DNA of 64,000 nucleotides from Actinobacillus vicugnae (GTDB lineage Bacteria > Pseudomonadota > Gammaproteobacteria > Enterobacterales > Pasteurellaceae), in assembly GCF_901687125.1 (NCBI RefSeq), contig NZ_CABFJY010000001.1, positions 24,087 through 88,086 on the forward strand. Reading direction: 5' to 3'. The position numbers were made by a program, and so were the translations under genes. Every line of letters begins with the position of its first letter. The first letter of the stretch is position 1. Below the pieces are notes generated by a model that ran no database searches, had not been told where the DNA came from, and saw nothing but the letters and a program-made list of their open reading frames with translations. Below, one piece after another: positions 48,961-58,837 of this stretch.

Positions 48961-49400
48961 AAGATGCTCCTTAATGTAGCAATACGAGATTAATCAAAAT
49001 GTATACAATCTTAGGTTAAGTTATATACATCTTTATTGTATTAATAATTCTCAAAAATGAAATTAGACCACCATATTCCTATCTATAATATATTTAACTT
49101 TCCTTAGTGAAATTATTACCCAAAATATTTAGCTTATTTTGAATTTTATATCTCTCTTTTATTTCCTCGTTTTCTAAAAATTACCGAGTAGTGAGTGTTT
49201 GCTGTGGTTAATTTTTTGTTTTGATACACCTGTATTAAAAATATATTCTCTCTTCAGTAAAAAGGAGCAGGAGGTGGTTTGGAGGCTAGAGCATCAAGCG
49301 GTCGAACTTCTTTAATATTTTGCAAAAATCAAAGAAAATTCGACCGCTTGTATACTTGTATATTATGGCTTTTAGTTGTTTAAGTCTTCAGTGCTTTATT
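48961..49400. other. AT-rich non-coding stretch
   Basis: No gene is visible. It contains the upstream region of the small secreted protein and, at 49295-49350, an inverted uptake-signal pair. Confidence 0.6.
49295..49350. repeat. Inverted uptake-signal pair
   Basis: CAAGCGGTCGAA at 49295 faces TTCGACCGCTTG ending at 49350, and adjoining TTCTTT/AAAGAA extends the stem. It lies 50 bases beyond the end of the convergent membrane-protein gene and may terminate it. Confidence 0.65.
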
Positions 49401-50153
49401 TTAAAACGGATAATTCTTATTTACCATTTTAATATGCCCTAATTGGTTTGGGATTAATTCATATAGATAAAAATCGTCATTATCTGATTTTAGCTCTTCA
49501 GCAAGAATAAACGTTTTATGATATTTGGTAAGCACGTAATACATTTTCTGCTCTACTTCAATCATATCAAAACGAGTTTTAAAATGTGGACGTAGGTAGC
49601 CAACCAAAAAAGCAAATAGCACAAAATAAACATAAGTAAAAATCATGACATGATTCTTATGATTTTGGAAAAAGTTAATTGCCGTATAAACGTTGATATT
49701 GCTGATATGGCGATTAATTGGTCGACTAAATAGCAACGAAAAAAACAGTACCGTCGCAACATAGACAATAACCATAAGTTGAAAAATTTCTCCAGTCATT
49801 AGTGTGCTGACGATCAAAATTGGTAGAAATACCACGGCGCATAAAACGGTTGCTCGCACAAATTTCACACAACCATCACTTAAATATGGTTTTATCTTCA
49901 CCAATAAGCATAGTCCAATCAAGTAAGTTAAACACAGTACTAGTGTGACTGTAATTACGTAGCCTAAACTGCGTGCGACATTGTCAGCGCCAATATCAAC
50001 ATACCACCAAGAAAAACCGTAAAAACATGCCGTTGCCCAACCATAGGAGTAAGCAACTGACCAACTCAACACACCTAGAAAAGCCATGGAAATAGAAAGA
50101 GAAGAAGATACAATTTTGTTGATGATTTTAAGCATCCGTTTTAAGTTCCTCAT
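49401..50153 (-). CDS. Multi-pass membrane protein of unknown function
   Basis: A protein of about 250 residues with five to six predicted membrane segments in the first 200 residues (about 15-35, 60-85, 98-118, 122-142, 165-190) and a soluble C-terminal tail (about 195-250) rich in charged and aromatic residues (YYVLTKYHKTFILAEELKSDNDDFYLYELIPNQ). I recognise no family. The first ATG is at 50153; a start at 50135 (MLKIIN) is equally possible because an AGGA precedes it by 11 bases. Neighbouring genes do not suggest a role, and it may be an accessory gene of the capsule-distal region. Confidence 0.65.
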   Translation of the reverse strand: MRNLKRMLKIINKIVSSSLSISMAFLGVLSWSVAYSYGWATACFYGFSWWYVDIGADNVARSLGYVITVTLVLCLTYLIGLCLLVKIKPYLSDGCVKFVRATVLCAVVFLPILIVSTLMTGEIFQLMVIVYVATVLFFSLLFSRPINRHISNINVYTAINFFQNHKNHVMIFTYVYFVLFAFLVGYLRPHFKTRFDMIEVEQKMYYVLTKYHKTFILAEELKSDNDDFYLYELIPNQLGHIKMVNKNYPF

Positions 50154-50743
50154 ATCGTACAAAAAAGAGGCGACGAATTATATTACAAAATTTACGACTG
50201 CTCAATTAGAAATCAAGTTGTTCAAAAACTGTAAATTTTTTAAGGATTTAATCGTTTGCGTCGAATTACGATCATAATCACATCTTCCTTAACCCTTTTT
50301 TGTTAACTGCCCACGCACGAGCCGTGCGTGGATAGGAAATTTTACCGCTTGTGCCTAATCCCTATCGCAATCAAATCTCCCCTAACCCCTCTTTGCTAAA
50401 GAGGGGGATTTTTTGGAGGCAACCTAAAGACATCATTTACACAGCTGAAATAATTTTTCTTGTTATACGATTCATTTTTTGTAAAAGATATCAATCAAAA
50501 AAAGCATATTAACCCTACAAATCTATATTGATTGTGTATGGCGTGATATGGCTGAGCTTTACTTTAATGATAATTATTTACCCGAAAAATTACAGTGTAG
50601 GGACTAGTATGACAATTCCTCCTAAAAATGCTTCGCCTAAACGCCCAAGGGCAAATGGTTTGGGTATAGAGCACCCTACGCTCAATCAATATGTCCGACC
50701 TTGTCAAATGCCCACACGTCAATTGATGTGCGGGCTATAAAGT
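50154..50743. other. Non-coding region rich in hairpins
   Basis: Three inverted repeats and no convincing gene. CCACGCAC / GTGCGTGG lies at about 50310-50331. CCCCTCTTT / AAAGAGGGG lies at about 50394-50414 and is followed by GATTTTTTGG, a good plus-strand terminator without an obvious upstream gene. GCCCACACGTCAATTGA lies within an imperfect 26-base palindrome at about 50710-50735, next to the PTS gene stop and probably its terminator. A short uptake-like ACCGCTTGT lies near 50345. The 70-codon plus-strand frame at 50528-50740 has no ribosome-binding site or recognisable content. Confidence 0.55.
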
Positions 50744-52621
50744 TTAAGCGGTTTTATTTTCTAACACTTTCATTAACGGTTCGTTGTGATAAATGTGTTG
50801 TTCTTGGCTGGCGATTACATCCAAGTAATCATCGCTATTGGCGATAATAATTGGGGTCATCACGGTATAGCCTGCTTGGCTGATTGCGTTGATATCGAAT
50901 GTGCCTAATAATTGCCCAACGCTGATACGATCACCGTCTTTCACAAAGGTTTCAAAGTGTTTACCGTTAAGCTGAACCGTATCCATACCAATATGAATCA
51001 GCACTTCTAAGCCATCGTCTGATACAAGATTATAGGCGTGTTTGGTTGGGAATACCGAGCTTACTGTACCGTTAATTGGTGAATATAAATTGCCTTCGAT
51101 TGGTAAAATTGCCACCCCTTTACCTAACGCTTCAGAAGAGAACATTGGGTCTGAAATAGTGGTGAGTTTATGGAGCTCGCCTGTTAATGGGCTAGTTACG
51201 CTATATTTTTCAAGTGGAATAGTAGAAACCACTGGGGCTGCAGGTTTTTCTTCAATTTTGACCGCTTGTTGAGGCAACATATTGTCATTGTAGCCGAAGA
51301 AATAGGTTGCAACACAGGCCACTACAAATGCCACAACCATACCTAGCGTGTAAGACACTACGCTAGAGCCTTCACCAATAATTGAAGGATAGAATAATAA
51401 ACCTGAGAAACCGAATGCGAACATTTTCACTGGGCTAAGCGCCATTATTGCGCCCCCCACAGCGCCACCAATCACACCGCATACAAATGGTTTTTTAAAG
51501 CGAAGAGTGATACCGTAAATCAATGGTTCGGTAATGCCTAGTACGCCACTAAATGAGGTTGAGCCTGCAAGGGATTTAATCGTTTTATTGCGTGTTTTAA
51601 GGAACACCGCCACCGTTGCACCTGCTTGTCCTAGTACAGCGGCTGCTGTAAATGGAGCAATAAGATCGAAGCCAACTATAGCCATATTGTTAATCATAAT
51701 TGGCACTACGCTCCAGTGAACGCCGAAAATTACTAACGGTTGCCAGAATGCACCAATCACAACGCCTGTTGCCACAGGGCTTGCTTCGTAAAGCCACGCT
51801 AAACCCGCAGCAATGGTACTGCCAATTCCACCACCGATAGGGCCAATCAGTGCTAATGTGAGTGGTACAACAATTAATAATGTGCTAGCTGGTGCAAAGA
51901 AATTGCGTACTGATTCGTGGAAAATCCCTTCAAAGAAACGTTGAATATAAGATTGTGCCCATACTGCTAGTAAAATTGGGATCACGCTGTAAGCGTAGTT
52001 CATTGTAGCGAGTTCAAAGCTTAAAAATTCTAGTGGTTTGCCACTTTGACTGATTGCAACAATGCTTGGATAGAGTAATGCCCCCGCCACGGCAACCGCA
52101 ATATATGGGCTGGTTTTTAATTTATTCGCCGCAGTAAACGCTAATAACATGGGTAGGAAATAGAAGGTTGAAGTAGCTGTTGCATCAAGCACAGTGAATG
52201 TGCCAGAGGCTGGGTTGATTAAACCTGCAACCTGTAAAATAGCGAGCAAGCCTTTTAAAATACCCGATCCCGCCATTACCCCGATAAGAGGTGTAAATGA
52301 ACCAGAAAGGAAATCAATTCCACGACTGAGCAACGATACTTTTGGCAAGTCAGCCTCGCTTCCCGCCTGAATATTCGCTTGCGCCATAATTTCTGCATAT
52401 ACTTTGGGTACATTGTTACCAATAACGACTTGGAATTGCCCTGCACTTTCTACCACACTAATTACACCTACAGTTTGATTGAGCAAATCTTTCTCCGCTT
52501 TTGCTCGGTCTTTTAACACAAAGCGTAAACGAGTTGCACAGTGTACAAGGGAATGCACATTTCCTTCCCCACCAACAAGTCGAATAATATCGCTTGCTAA
52601 TTTGCTAAAGTCTTTTGCCAT
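50744..52621 (-). CDS. bglF: PTS beta-glucoside-type transporter subunit IIBCA
   Basis: A 625-residue permease that imports and phosphorylates a sugar, probably an aryl-beta-glucoside, using phosphoenolpyruvate via HPr. Domain order: EIIB (1-90, phosphorylated Cys28 in HCATRLRFVLKD), EIIC (about 105-455, around ten membrane segments), and EIIA (about 475-615, active-site His in VLIHIGMDTVQLNGKHF). This order matches the BglF group. No phospho-beta-glucosidase or BglG-type antiterminator gene lies next to it, unlike typical bgl operons. The upstream leader carries a CRP site and a RAT/terminator pair, so expression should respond to both cAMP and sugar. The exact sugar is uncertain; sucrose or trehalose permeases have related layouts. 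Confidence 0.87.
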   Translation of the reverse strand: MAKDFSKLASDIIRLVGGEGNVHSLVHCATRLRFVLKDRAKAEKDLLNQTVGVISVVESAGQFQVVIGNNVPKVYAEIMAQANIQAGSEADLPKVSLLSRGIDFLSGSFTPLIGVMAGSGILKGLLAILQVAGLINPASGTFTVLDATATSTFYFLPMLLAFTAANKLKTSPYIAVAVAGALLYPSIVAISQSGKPLEFLSFELATMNYAYSVIPILLAVWAQSYIQRFFEGIFHESVRNFFAPASTLLIVVPLTLALIGPIGGGIGSTIAAGLAWLYEASPVATGVVIGAFWQPLVIFGVHWSVVPIMINNMAIVGFDLIAPFTAAAVLGQAGATVAVFLKTRNKTIKSLAGSTSFSGVLGITEPLIYGITLRFKKPFVCGVIGGAVGGAIMALSPVKMFAFGFSGLLFYPSIIGEGSSVVSYTLGMVVAFVVACVATYFFGYNDNMLPQQAVKIEEKPAAPVVSTIPLEKYSVTSPLTGELHKLTTISDPMFSSEALGKGVAILPIEGNLYSPINGTVSSVFPTKHAYNLVSDDGLEVLIHIGMDTVQLNGKHFETFVKDGDRISVGQLLGTFDINAISQAGYTVMTPIIIANSDDYLDVIASQEQHIYHNEPLMKVLENKTA

Positions 52622-52660
52622 AGCTTATTCCTCTAAAAAATTACAAATCTGGAGGCAATA

Positions 52661-52708
52661 AAAAAGCCTAAGCAGAACGGATACTTATGTATCGCTCTGC
52701 TTAGGCTT
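52661..52708 (-). terminator. Leader terminator upstream of the PTS gene
   Basis: On the minus strand AAGCCTAAGCAGA and TCTGCTTAGGCTT form a perfect 13-bp stem, followed by TTTTATTG, about 40 bases before the PTS start codon. Placed in the 5' leader, it would stop transcription unless an antiterminator acts. Confidence 0.85.
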
Positions 52709-52732
52709 GCCGAATTAACGTAACACCCTAAG
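52700..52732 (-). promoter_or_regulatory. RAT-like antiterminator hairpin for a BglG/LicT-family protein
   Basis: On the minus strand the 33-base segment runs from CTTAGGGTGTTACG to GGCAAGCCTAAG. It contains the TGTTAC and GGCAA...CC elements of ribonucleic antiterminator sequences, its ends (CTTAGG/CCTAAG) pair, and its 3' arm overlaps the 5' arm of the leader terminator. This is the classical mutually exclusive arrangement. The cognate regulator is not in the window. Confidence 0.7.
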
Positions 52733-52750
52733 TGTCTTTTCAGTTGCAAA

Positions 52751-52778
52751 TTTATACAAAAATTCGACCACTTGCAAA
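52751..52778 (-). promoter_or_regulatory. Probable promoter of the PTS gene
   Basis: On the minus strand TTTGCA (52778-52773), 16 bases, then TATAAA (52756-52751). It lies between the CRP site and the RAT element, which fits. Confidence 0.5.
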
Positions 52779-52794
52779 AGCCAATCTCTGGAAA

Positions 52795-52810
52795 TGTGAG
52801 TGAGATCACA
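52795..52810. promoter_or_regulatory. CRP-binding site upstream of the PTS gene
   Basis: TGTGAGTGAGATCACA matches the CRP core TGTGA-N6-TCACA at all ten conserved positions, with AT-rich flanks (AAA and AAATT). It lies 17 bases upstream of the putative -35, as expected for catabolite activation of a sugar permease. Confidence 0.82.
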
Positions 52811-52965
52811 AATTTTTTATCACTCTCACCATCAAATTTTTCTGAATTAAAGCGGGGATTTGTAACATATAGGAGAAATTCGACCGCTTGTCATTTTCTT
52901 CCACGTATGAGCCACTGTGCGAGGTTATCAGACTCGTGAGCCTGTTGAGTAGCTTTAGCAGTAAG

Positions 52966-55047
52966 TTACGCATTGCTATATTCGGTACGCTCGCCTAGCC
53001 AGCGACGAATAAGGGCTTCGGCAAGCGGTGGATTTTGCTGAATAATTTGTTTGGCATAGTTTTGTACCAATGGAATCATTTTGCGATCTCGCATTAAATT
53101 GGCGACTTTAAATTCTGCCATGCCCGTTTGTTTTGTACCTAATATTTCGCCAGTGCCACGAATTTCTAAATCTTTTTCAGCTATGTAGAAACCGTCTTGG
53201 CTGTCGCGCAACACTTGTAAACGCTTGCTTGAAATTTTGCCTAATGGCGGTTTATAAAGTAACACGCAGTGCGATGCGGTTGCACCACGTCCAACACGTC
53301 CTCGTAGCTGATGCAGTTGGGCAAGCCCTAACCGCTCAGAGTTCTCGATAATCATCAAACTGGCATTCGGTACATCAACGCCCACTTCAATTACAGTAGT
53401 TGCGACTAATAAATCAATATTTGCAGCTTTAAATTCTGCCATAATCTCTTGTTTTTCTTGTGGTTTCATCCGCCCGTGTACCAAACCGATCTGCAAATCG
53501 GGTAAGGCGCGTTGTAAGTCTTCCGCAATTGCCGCTGCCGCTTGTGCTTCAAGTACTTCTGATTCATCAATTAAAGTACAAACCCAATAGGCTTGGCGGT
53601 TTTCCTTTTTACAGGCTGCATATACGCGGCGCACGATTTCATCGCGTCTGTCTTCCGAAATCGCTACGGTTGTAATAGGGGTTCGCCCTGGCGGTAATTC
53701 ATCAATAATTGAAGTGTCAAGATCAGCATAGACCGTCATCGCTAAGGTACGAGGAATAGGAGTTGCGGTCATAATTAGCTGATGTGGATAAATGCCATTT
53801 TTCGCCCCTTTTTCACGCAATGTTAAGCGTTGATGTACACCGAAGCGGTGCTGTTCATCAATAATCACTAAAGCGAGCTGATGAAATTCGACACTCTCTT
53901 GGAAAAGGGCATGAGTGCCGATAATCATTTGAACTTCGCCATTTTTAATCGCTTCCAATTGCGCAGTACGAGCCTTACCTTTGACTTTACCCGCCAGCCA
54001 GCCAACTTCAATTCCAAGTGGACGTAGCCAGTTAGCGAAATTATTGGCGTGTTGTTCAGCAAGAATTTCGGTCGGCGCCATGAGTGCCACTTGCTTGCCA
54101 TTGTCGATTGCCAGTAACGCAGCAAGTGCTGCTACCAGTGTTTTACCTGAACCGACATCGCCCTGAACTAAACGCATCATTGGGGAAGGTTTGGCTAAAT
54201 CTTGCTCAATGTCGGCAGTTACACGGATCTGTGCATTGGTTGGTTGAAATGGCAAACTTGCTAAAAAACGGTTTTTGAGATCGGTTTGATAATGCAATGG
54301 TGTTGCTTCAAGCTGATTTACTCCTACTCGCACTTGTTGCATCGCTAAATTGTGAGCCAATAATTCTTCGAAAATCAGCCGCTTTTGGGCGAGATGGTCG
54401 CCTTTTTCCAATTGTTCTGAAGAAATCGTTGGAGGCGGGCGGTGTAGTAATTGCAATGCTTGTTTTAGGCTGTATTTGTGTGGGTTGTATTCATCGGGCA
54501 ATAGCTCGTCAACTTTGATTTTATCTAATAGTGCCAACGCTTGTTCGGTCAATTTACGCAATGAATTTTGTTTAAGTCCTTCTGTGGTGGAATAAATTGG
54601 CGTCAAAGTTTCGGCAAGTTCAAGCGGTTGATTATTGCGAATAATTTGATATTCAGGGTGATGAATTTCTGCCATAAAACGCCCACGTTTAATTTCACCA
54701 AAGGCTTTCACACGTGTGCCAGTGGTCAGGCTATTTTTCATACCTGCATTGAAATTAAAAAATTTGAGGGTGATTTTACTGGTGCCGTCAGAAAGCACAG
54801 TAGATAAAATCGGGCGGCGACCGAATTGTACTTCGGTCAGTTGTACGATTCCTTCAATAGTGGAGAAACTTTCAGGGCGAACATCTGCAATCGGCGTGAT
54901 ACGAGTGCGATCTTCATAGCGATAAGGCAAATGAAATAACAGATCTTGCACGTTATTAATGCCGATTCGGCTGAGTTTTTCTGCCATTGCCGCACCCACG
55001 CCAGAAAGCGCAGTTAAAGGTACACCATCTAATAATTGTTCGCTCAT
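52966..55047 (-). CDS. recG: ATP-dependent DNA helicase RecG
   Basis: A 693-residue branch-migration helicase that reverses stalled replication forks. The wedge/OB domain spans about 50-150. The helicase core has Walker A GDVGSGKTLVA near 295, DEQH (Walker B) near 393, TATPIPRT near 425 and motif VI QLRGRVGRG near 590. The length equals that of E. coli RecG (693). It lies alone here rather than next to spoT/trmH as in E. coli. Confidence 0.97.
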   Translation of the reverse strand: MSEQLLDGVPLTALSGVGAAMAEKLSRIGINNVQDLLFHLPYRYEDRTRITPIADVRPESFSTIEGIVQLTEVQFGRRPILSTVLSDGTSKITLKFFNFNAGMKNSLTTGTRVKAFGEIKRGRFMAEIHHPEYQIIRNNQPLELAETLTPIYSTTEGLKQNSLRKLTEQALALLDKIKVDELLPDEYNPHKYSLKQALQLLHRPPPTISSEQLEKGDHLAQKRLIFEELLAHNLAMQQVRVGVNQLEATPLHYQTDLKNRFLASLPFQPTNAQIRVTADIEQDLAKPSPMMRLVQGDVGSGKTLVAALAALLAIDNGKQVALMAPTEILAEQHANNFANWLRPLGIEVGWLAGKVKGKARTAQLEAIKNGEVQMIIGTHALFQESVEFHQLALVIIDEQHRFGVHQRLTLREKGAKNGIYPHQLIMTATPIPRTLAMTVYADLDTSIIDELPPGRTPITTVAISEDRRDEIVRRVYAACKKENRQAYWVCTLIDESEVLEAQAAAAIAEDLQRALPDLQIGLVHGRMKPQEKQEIMAEFKAANIDLLVATTVIEVGVDVPNASLMIIENSERLGLAQLHQLRGRVGRGATASHCVLLYKPPLGKISSKRLQVLRDSQDGFYIAEKDLEIRGTGEILGTKQTGMAEFKVANLMRDRKMIPLVQNYAKQIIQQNPPLAEALIRRWLGERTEYSNA

Positions 55048-55121
55048 AGTAAAATGTTTGTTAAATCTGACCGCTTGTTTTCAATAGCGCTAATATAACA
55101 AATACTGTTTTTATATACAAA

Positions 55122-55186
55122 TCAAGCGGTCTGTTTTCTCTGATTTTTTGCAAATTGCAAAAATGGCTAAAAATCTGACCGCTTTT
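55122..55186. repeat. Inverted uptake-signal pair between recG and proS
   Basis: TCAAGCGGTC at the left faces GACCGCTTTT at the right across about 45 bases, and a further full uptake core lies near 55068. The pair could form a hairpin in the divergent gap but is unlikely to be a terminator there. Confidence 0.5.
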
Positions 55187-55238
55187 GCTTTAGAATAGAG
55201 CCCATTTTTCGATATTTAAAATAACAATAGGAATAACA

Positions 55239-56954
55239 ATGCGTACAAGTCAGTATTTATTTTCGACCCTTAAAGAAACGCCAAACGATGCACAGGTGGT
55301 GAGTCATCAATTAATGTTGCGTGCTGGTATGATTCGTCCGATGGCTTCAGGTTTATATAACTGGTTGCCGACGGGGATCAAGGTGCTGAAAAAAGTTGAA
55401 AATATTGTTCGTGAAGAGATGAATAAAGGCGGGGCGATTGAGGTGTTAATGCCAGTGGTTCAGCCTGCGGAGTTATGGCAAGAATCTAGTCGTTGGAATG
55501 ATTACGGTGCGGAGTTATTACGCTTTGTTGATCGTGGTAACCGTGATTTTGTACTTGGCCCAACTCATGAAGAAGTGATTACCGATCTTGTTCGTCGTGA
55601 AGTATCATCGTACAAACAATTGCCAATTAATTTATATCAAATTCAAACTAAATTCCGTGATGAAGTACGTCCTCGTTTTGGTGTGATGCGTTCGCGTGAA
55701 TTTATTATGAAAGATGCCTATTCTTTCCATACAGACAAAGCCTCATTACAAGAAACTTATGATGTGATGTATCAAGTGTATAGCAATATCTTTACTCGCC
55801 TTGGGTTAGATTTCCGTGCGGTACAAGCGGATACAGGCTCAATCGGAGGCTCTGCTTCACATGAATTCCAAGTGTTAGCATCAAGCGGTGAAGATGATGT
55901 GGTATTTTCAACTGAATCAGATTTTGCTGCCAACATTGAATTAGCGGAAGCTGTTGCAGTGGGTGAACGTGGTAAACCAACCGTTGCGATGGAATTAGTG
56001 GACACACCAAATGCGAAAACCATTGCTGAACTTGTTGAAAATCACGGTTTAGCGATTGAAAAAACGGTTAAAACCCTGATTGTAAAAGGGGCAAACGAAG
56101 AGCAGCCATTGATTGCGTTAGTGATTCGAGGCGATCACGAATTAAATGAAATCAAAGCACAAAAACACCCTTTAGTTGCCGACCCACTAGAGTTTGCTGA
56201 TGAAGCGGAAATCAAAGCCAAAATTGGGGCTGGTGTAGGGTCACTCGGTGTAATTAATATGCCAATTCCAGTGATTATTGATCGCTCAGTGGCGTTAATG
56301 TCTGATTTCGGTTGTGGCGCAAATATTGATGGTAAACACTATTTCAATGTGAACTGGGAACGTGATGTAGCAATGCCAGAAGTGGTGGATTTACGTAACG
56401 TAGTAGAAGGGGATCCAAGCCCAGACGGCAAAGGCGTGTTACAAATTAAACGTGGTATCGAAGTAGGACATATTTTCCAACTTGGTACCAAATATTCAGA
56501 AGCGATGAAAGCGACTGTACAAGGTGAAGACGGTAAACCGCTGGTGATGACTATGGGTTGTTACGGTATTGGTGTAACACGTGTGGTGGCGGCAGCAATC
56601 GAACAGCACCACGATGAGCGTGGTATTATTTGGCCATCAGATGAAATTGCACCATTCACAGTAGCAATTGTGCCAATGAATATGCACAAATCTGAAAGCG
56701 TGCAACAGTTCTCTGAAGAATTGTATCGCACCCTAAAAGCGCGCGGTGTGGATGTGATTTTCGATGATCGTAAAGAACGTCCAGGTGTGATGTTTGCGGA
56801 TATGGAATTGATCGGCGTGCCACATATGGTGGTAATTGGTGAGAAAAACCTTGCAAACGGTGAAATCGAATACAAAAACCGTCGCACAGGTGAAAAACAA
56901 ATGATCGCTAAAGATCAGCTTTTAGATTTCTTAAAAGAGAATGTGAAAGCGTAA
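55239..56954 (+). CDS. proS: Prolyl-tRNA synthetase
   Basis: A 571-residue bacterial-type class II synthetase charging tRNA(Pro). The catalytic core has motif 2 ([21 protein letters not shown] near 145), an inserted YbaK-like editing domain (about 230-395, including [12 protein letters not shown]), motif 3 ([13 protein letters not shown] near 445) and the C-terminal anticodon domain. Length fits the E. coli enzyme (572). AATAGGAATAAC precedes the ATG. Confidence 0.97.
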   Translation: MRTSQYLFSTLKETPNDAQVVSHQLMLRAGMIRPMASGLYNWLPTGIKVLKKVENIVREEMNKGGAIEVLMPVVQPAELWQESSRWNDYGAELLRFVDRGNRDFVLGPTHEEVITDLVRREVSSYKQLPINLYQIQTKFRDEVRPRFGVMRSREFIMKDAYSFHTDKASLQETYDVMYQVYSNIFTRLGLDFRAVQADTGSIGGSASHEFQVLASSGEDDVVFSTESDFAANIELAEAVAVGERGKPTVAMELVDTPNAKTIAELVENHGLAIEKTVKTLIVKGANEEQPLIALVIRGDHELNEIKAQKHPLVADPLEFADEAEIKAKIGAGVGSLGVINMPIPVIIDRSVALMSDFGCGANIDGKHYFNVNWERDVAMPEVVDLRNVVEGDPSPDGKGVLQIKRGIEVGHIFQLGTKYSEAMKATVQGEDGKPLVMTMGCYGIGVTRVVAAAIEQHHDERGIIWPSDEIAPFTVAIVPMNMHKSESVQQFSEELYRTLKARGVDVIFDDRKERPGVMFADMELIGVPHMVVIGEKNLANGEIEYKNRRTGEKQMIAKDQLLDFLKENVKA

Positions 56955-56973
56955 TAGGTAAAATCTAGATGAA

Positions 56974-57011
56974 AAATGACCGCTTGTTTGGAACGCAAGC
57001 GGTTATTTTTT
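56974..57011. terminator. Uptake-signal hairpin terminator after proS
   Basis: ACCGCTTG (56979-56986) pairs with CAAGCGGT (56996-57003), followed by TATTTTTTC. It ends proS and lies just before the convergent anti-sigma gene stop. Confidence 0.78.
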
Positions 57012-57013
57012 CA

Positions 57014-57208
57014 CTAAAGTTTACGATTACTCTTCGGTGTTTGATGACAATATTCTTTTAACATTTCACGTAATTTATCGTTATTTTGTTTAAAATAGCG
57101 ACATTTCGGACATAGCCATAAGTGGACTTGTAATTGAATACTGTCTTTTACTTTGAGTTTTTGTTCACAACTTAGTGAAATCAATTCTGAGGCATGCTCA
57201 CAATTCAT
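57014..57208 (-). CDS. Small zinc-finger anti-sigma factor
   Basis: A 64-residue protein with the zf-HC2 layout of zinc-binding anti-sigma factors: an early CEHASELISLSCEQKL, then HLWLCPKC, giving the H-x3-C-x2-C motif. There is no membrane segment, so it should be cytoplasmic and could sense redox through its zinc cysteines, like RsrA or ChrR types (inference). Its start codon overlaps the stop of the sigma factor gene, showing coupling. Similar sigma/anti-sigma pairs occur in Haemophilus. Confidence 0.78.
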   Translation of the reverse strand: MNCEHASELISLSCEQKLKVKDSIQLQVHLWLCPKCRYFKQNNDKLREMLKEYCHQTPKSNRKL

Positions 57209-57792
57209 TATTGTTTTTCTCCCTCGAACCAGTTTTTGGCTAAACAGGCTTGTAATTGTAATCTTGCACGGTGCAGGATAACGTGTAAATTAGCGGTAGT
57301 AATACCACATTCCAAACAAATTTGCTCGCTACTCATTTCTAAATGTTCACGCATCATAAAGACGCGTGCTTGCTGTGCAGGCAATTTATTTAAGCAAATG
57401 TCGAAGATCGCCCAAAATTCTTTCTTATAAGTGATCTGATTGACATCTTCCCATTCTTTCGGTTCATAAGTTTCAGAAACCCAATAACCTGTTTGATCAA
57501 AAAATTGATTCGGACTTTCTTCGTCCATCAGCTCGGAGACGTTTACTGTTCGTTTCTTATATTTTATCAAGTCTATAATCTTATTTTTTAAGATAGCAAA
57601 GACCCAAGTTTTTAGCGCAGACTGCCCTCGGAAAGAATTAGCGCTTTTGTAAGCACTCATTAAAGCCTCTTGTACTACGTCTTCAGCAAGATCAGGATCT
57701 TTGAGTTGTAAAGTCGCAAACTTAATCATTTGTAAGCGGATTTCTTCTATTCTTTGTGGAGTAATAGAATTAAATTGTTCAATATTTGACAT
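57208..57792 (-). CDS. ECF-type RNA polymerase sigma factor
   Basis: A 194-residue sigma factor. Region 2 is near residues 22-85 (LAEDVVQEALMSAYKSANSF, then ALKTWVFAILKNKIIDLIK) and region 4 near 130-185 (LPAQQARVFMMREHLEMSSEQICLECGIT). Regions 1.1 and 3 are absent, so it belongs to the extracytoplasmic-function group. I start at 57792 (MSNIEQ) because AAAGGA lies six bases upstream; an ATG at 57810 would add six residues. It is divergent from msrPQ, which are likely targets. A cognate promoter could not be assigned. Confidence 0.88.
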   Translation of the reverse strand: MSNIEQFNSITPQRIEEIRLQMIKFATLQLKDPDLAEDVVQEALMSAYKSANSFRGQSALKTWVFAILKNKIIDLIKYKKRTVNVSELMDEESPNQFFDQTGYWVSETYEPKEWEDVNQITYKKEFWAIFDICLNKLPAQQARVFMMREHLEMSSEQICLECGITTANLHVILHRARLQLQACLAKNWFEGEKQ

Positions 57793-57880
57793 TTCTATTC
57801 CTTTAGCCATTAAATGAAAAATTATGTAATTATTCTTATATTAATTTAGACAAGTAGATTATACATAAAAGGAGTCAATA

Positions 57881-58837
57881 ATGAAAAAATTAACAGCTTA
57901 TGATGTAACACCTGAATCAGTTTTTAATCAACGGCGTCAAATTATTAAGGCTGTAGGGCTTGGGTTAGTGGCCTCAAGCTTACCAAATATAGGGGTTGCT
58001 GCATCAGATTCAAAAAAATTAGCCGCTTTAGATTTTAAAGCGACTTCTACTTCTGATTTGGTGCTAACGCCAGAAAGCAAAGTGACGGGCTATAACAACT
58101 TTTATGAATTTGGTACAGACAAAGCCGCACCAGCTAAATTTGCACAGAATTTCAAAACTGATCCTTGGCAATTAGAAATTACTGGTGAAGTTGAAAATCC
58201 TTTTGTACTTAATCATACACAATTATTTAATACATTCCCGCTGGAAGAACGTATTTACCGTTTTCGCTGTGTAGAAGCGTGGGCAATGGTCGTGCCGTGG
58301 ATTGGATTTGAATTAGCACGTTTGATTGAAATGGCGAGACCAACTCATAAAGCCAAATTTGTTGTATTTCACACTTTGCACGATCCAGAACAAATGCCTG
58401 GTCAGAAAAATAAATTTTTCGGTGGTGGTATTGATTACCCTTATGTAGAGGCCTTAACCATTGAAGAGGCGTTGAATTCACTTACCTTACTTTCTGTCGG
58501 TCTATATGGAAAAATGTTACCGCCACAAAATGGCGCGCCAATTCGTTTAGTTGTGCCATGGAAATACGGCTTCAAAAGTATTAAATCCATTGTGAAAATC
58601 ACTTTTTCAGAAACACGTCCAAGAACGACTTGGGAAAGCCTTGCTCCAGATGAATATGGTTTTTATGCGAATGTGAATCCAAATGTGGATCATCCGCGTT
58701 GGTCACAGGCTTCAGAACGTGTGATCGGTGGCGGTGGTTTGCTTGCGGTGAAACGCCAGCCAACATTAATGTTTAATGGCTATGAAAAAGAAGTGGGTGA
58801 TTTGTATAAAGGCTTAGATTTGAGGGTGAATTTTTAA
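57881..58837 (+). CDS. msrP: Protein-methionine-sulfoxide reductase catalytic subunit MsrP
   Basis: A 318-residue periplasmic molybdoenzyme (formerly YedY) that repairs oxidised methionines in envelope proteins. It has a Tat signal with the twin arginines at 18-19 ([11 protein letters not shown]), cleavage near 41, and a sulfite-oxidase fold with the Mo-ligand Cys130 in [18 protein letters not shown] lies nine bases before the ATG. The next gene msrQ starts directly after its stop. Induction by hypochlorite or other oxidants is known for the family. Confidence 0.95.
   Translation: MKKLTAYDVTPESVFNQRRQIIKAVGLGLVASSLPNIGVAASDSKKLAALDFKATSTSDLVLTPESKVTGYNNFYEFGTDKAAPAKFAQNFKTDPWQLEITGEVENPFVLNHTQLFNTFPLEERIYRFRCVEAWAMVVPWIGFELARLIEMARPTHKAKFVVFHTLHDPEQMPGQKNKFFGGGIDYPYVEALTIEEALNSLTLLSVGLYGKMLPPQNGAPIRLVVPWKYGFKSIKSIVKITFSETRPRTTWESLAPDEYGFYANVNPNVDHPRWSQASERVIGGGGLLAVKRQPTLMFNGYEKEVGDLYKGLDLRVNF

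Noticed and set aside
50528..50740. 70-codon plus-strand frame before the PTS gene stop
   Set aside because: Covers hairpin repeats, has no ribosome-binding site and no protein-like pattern.
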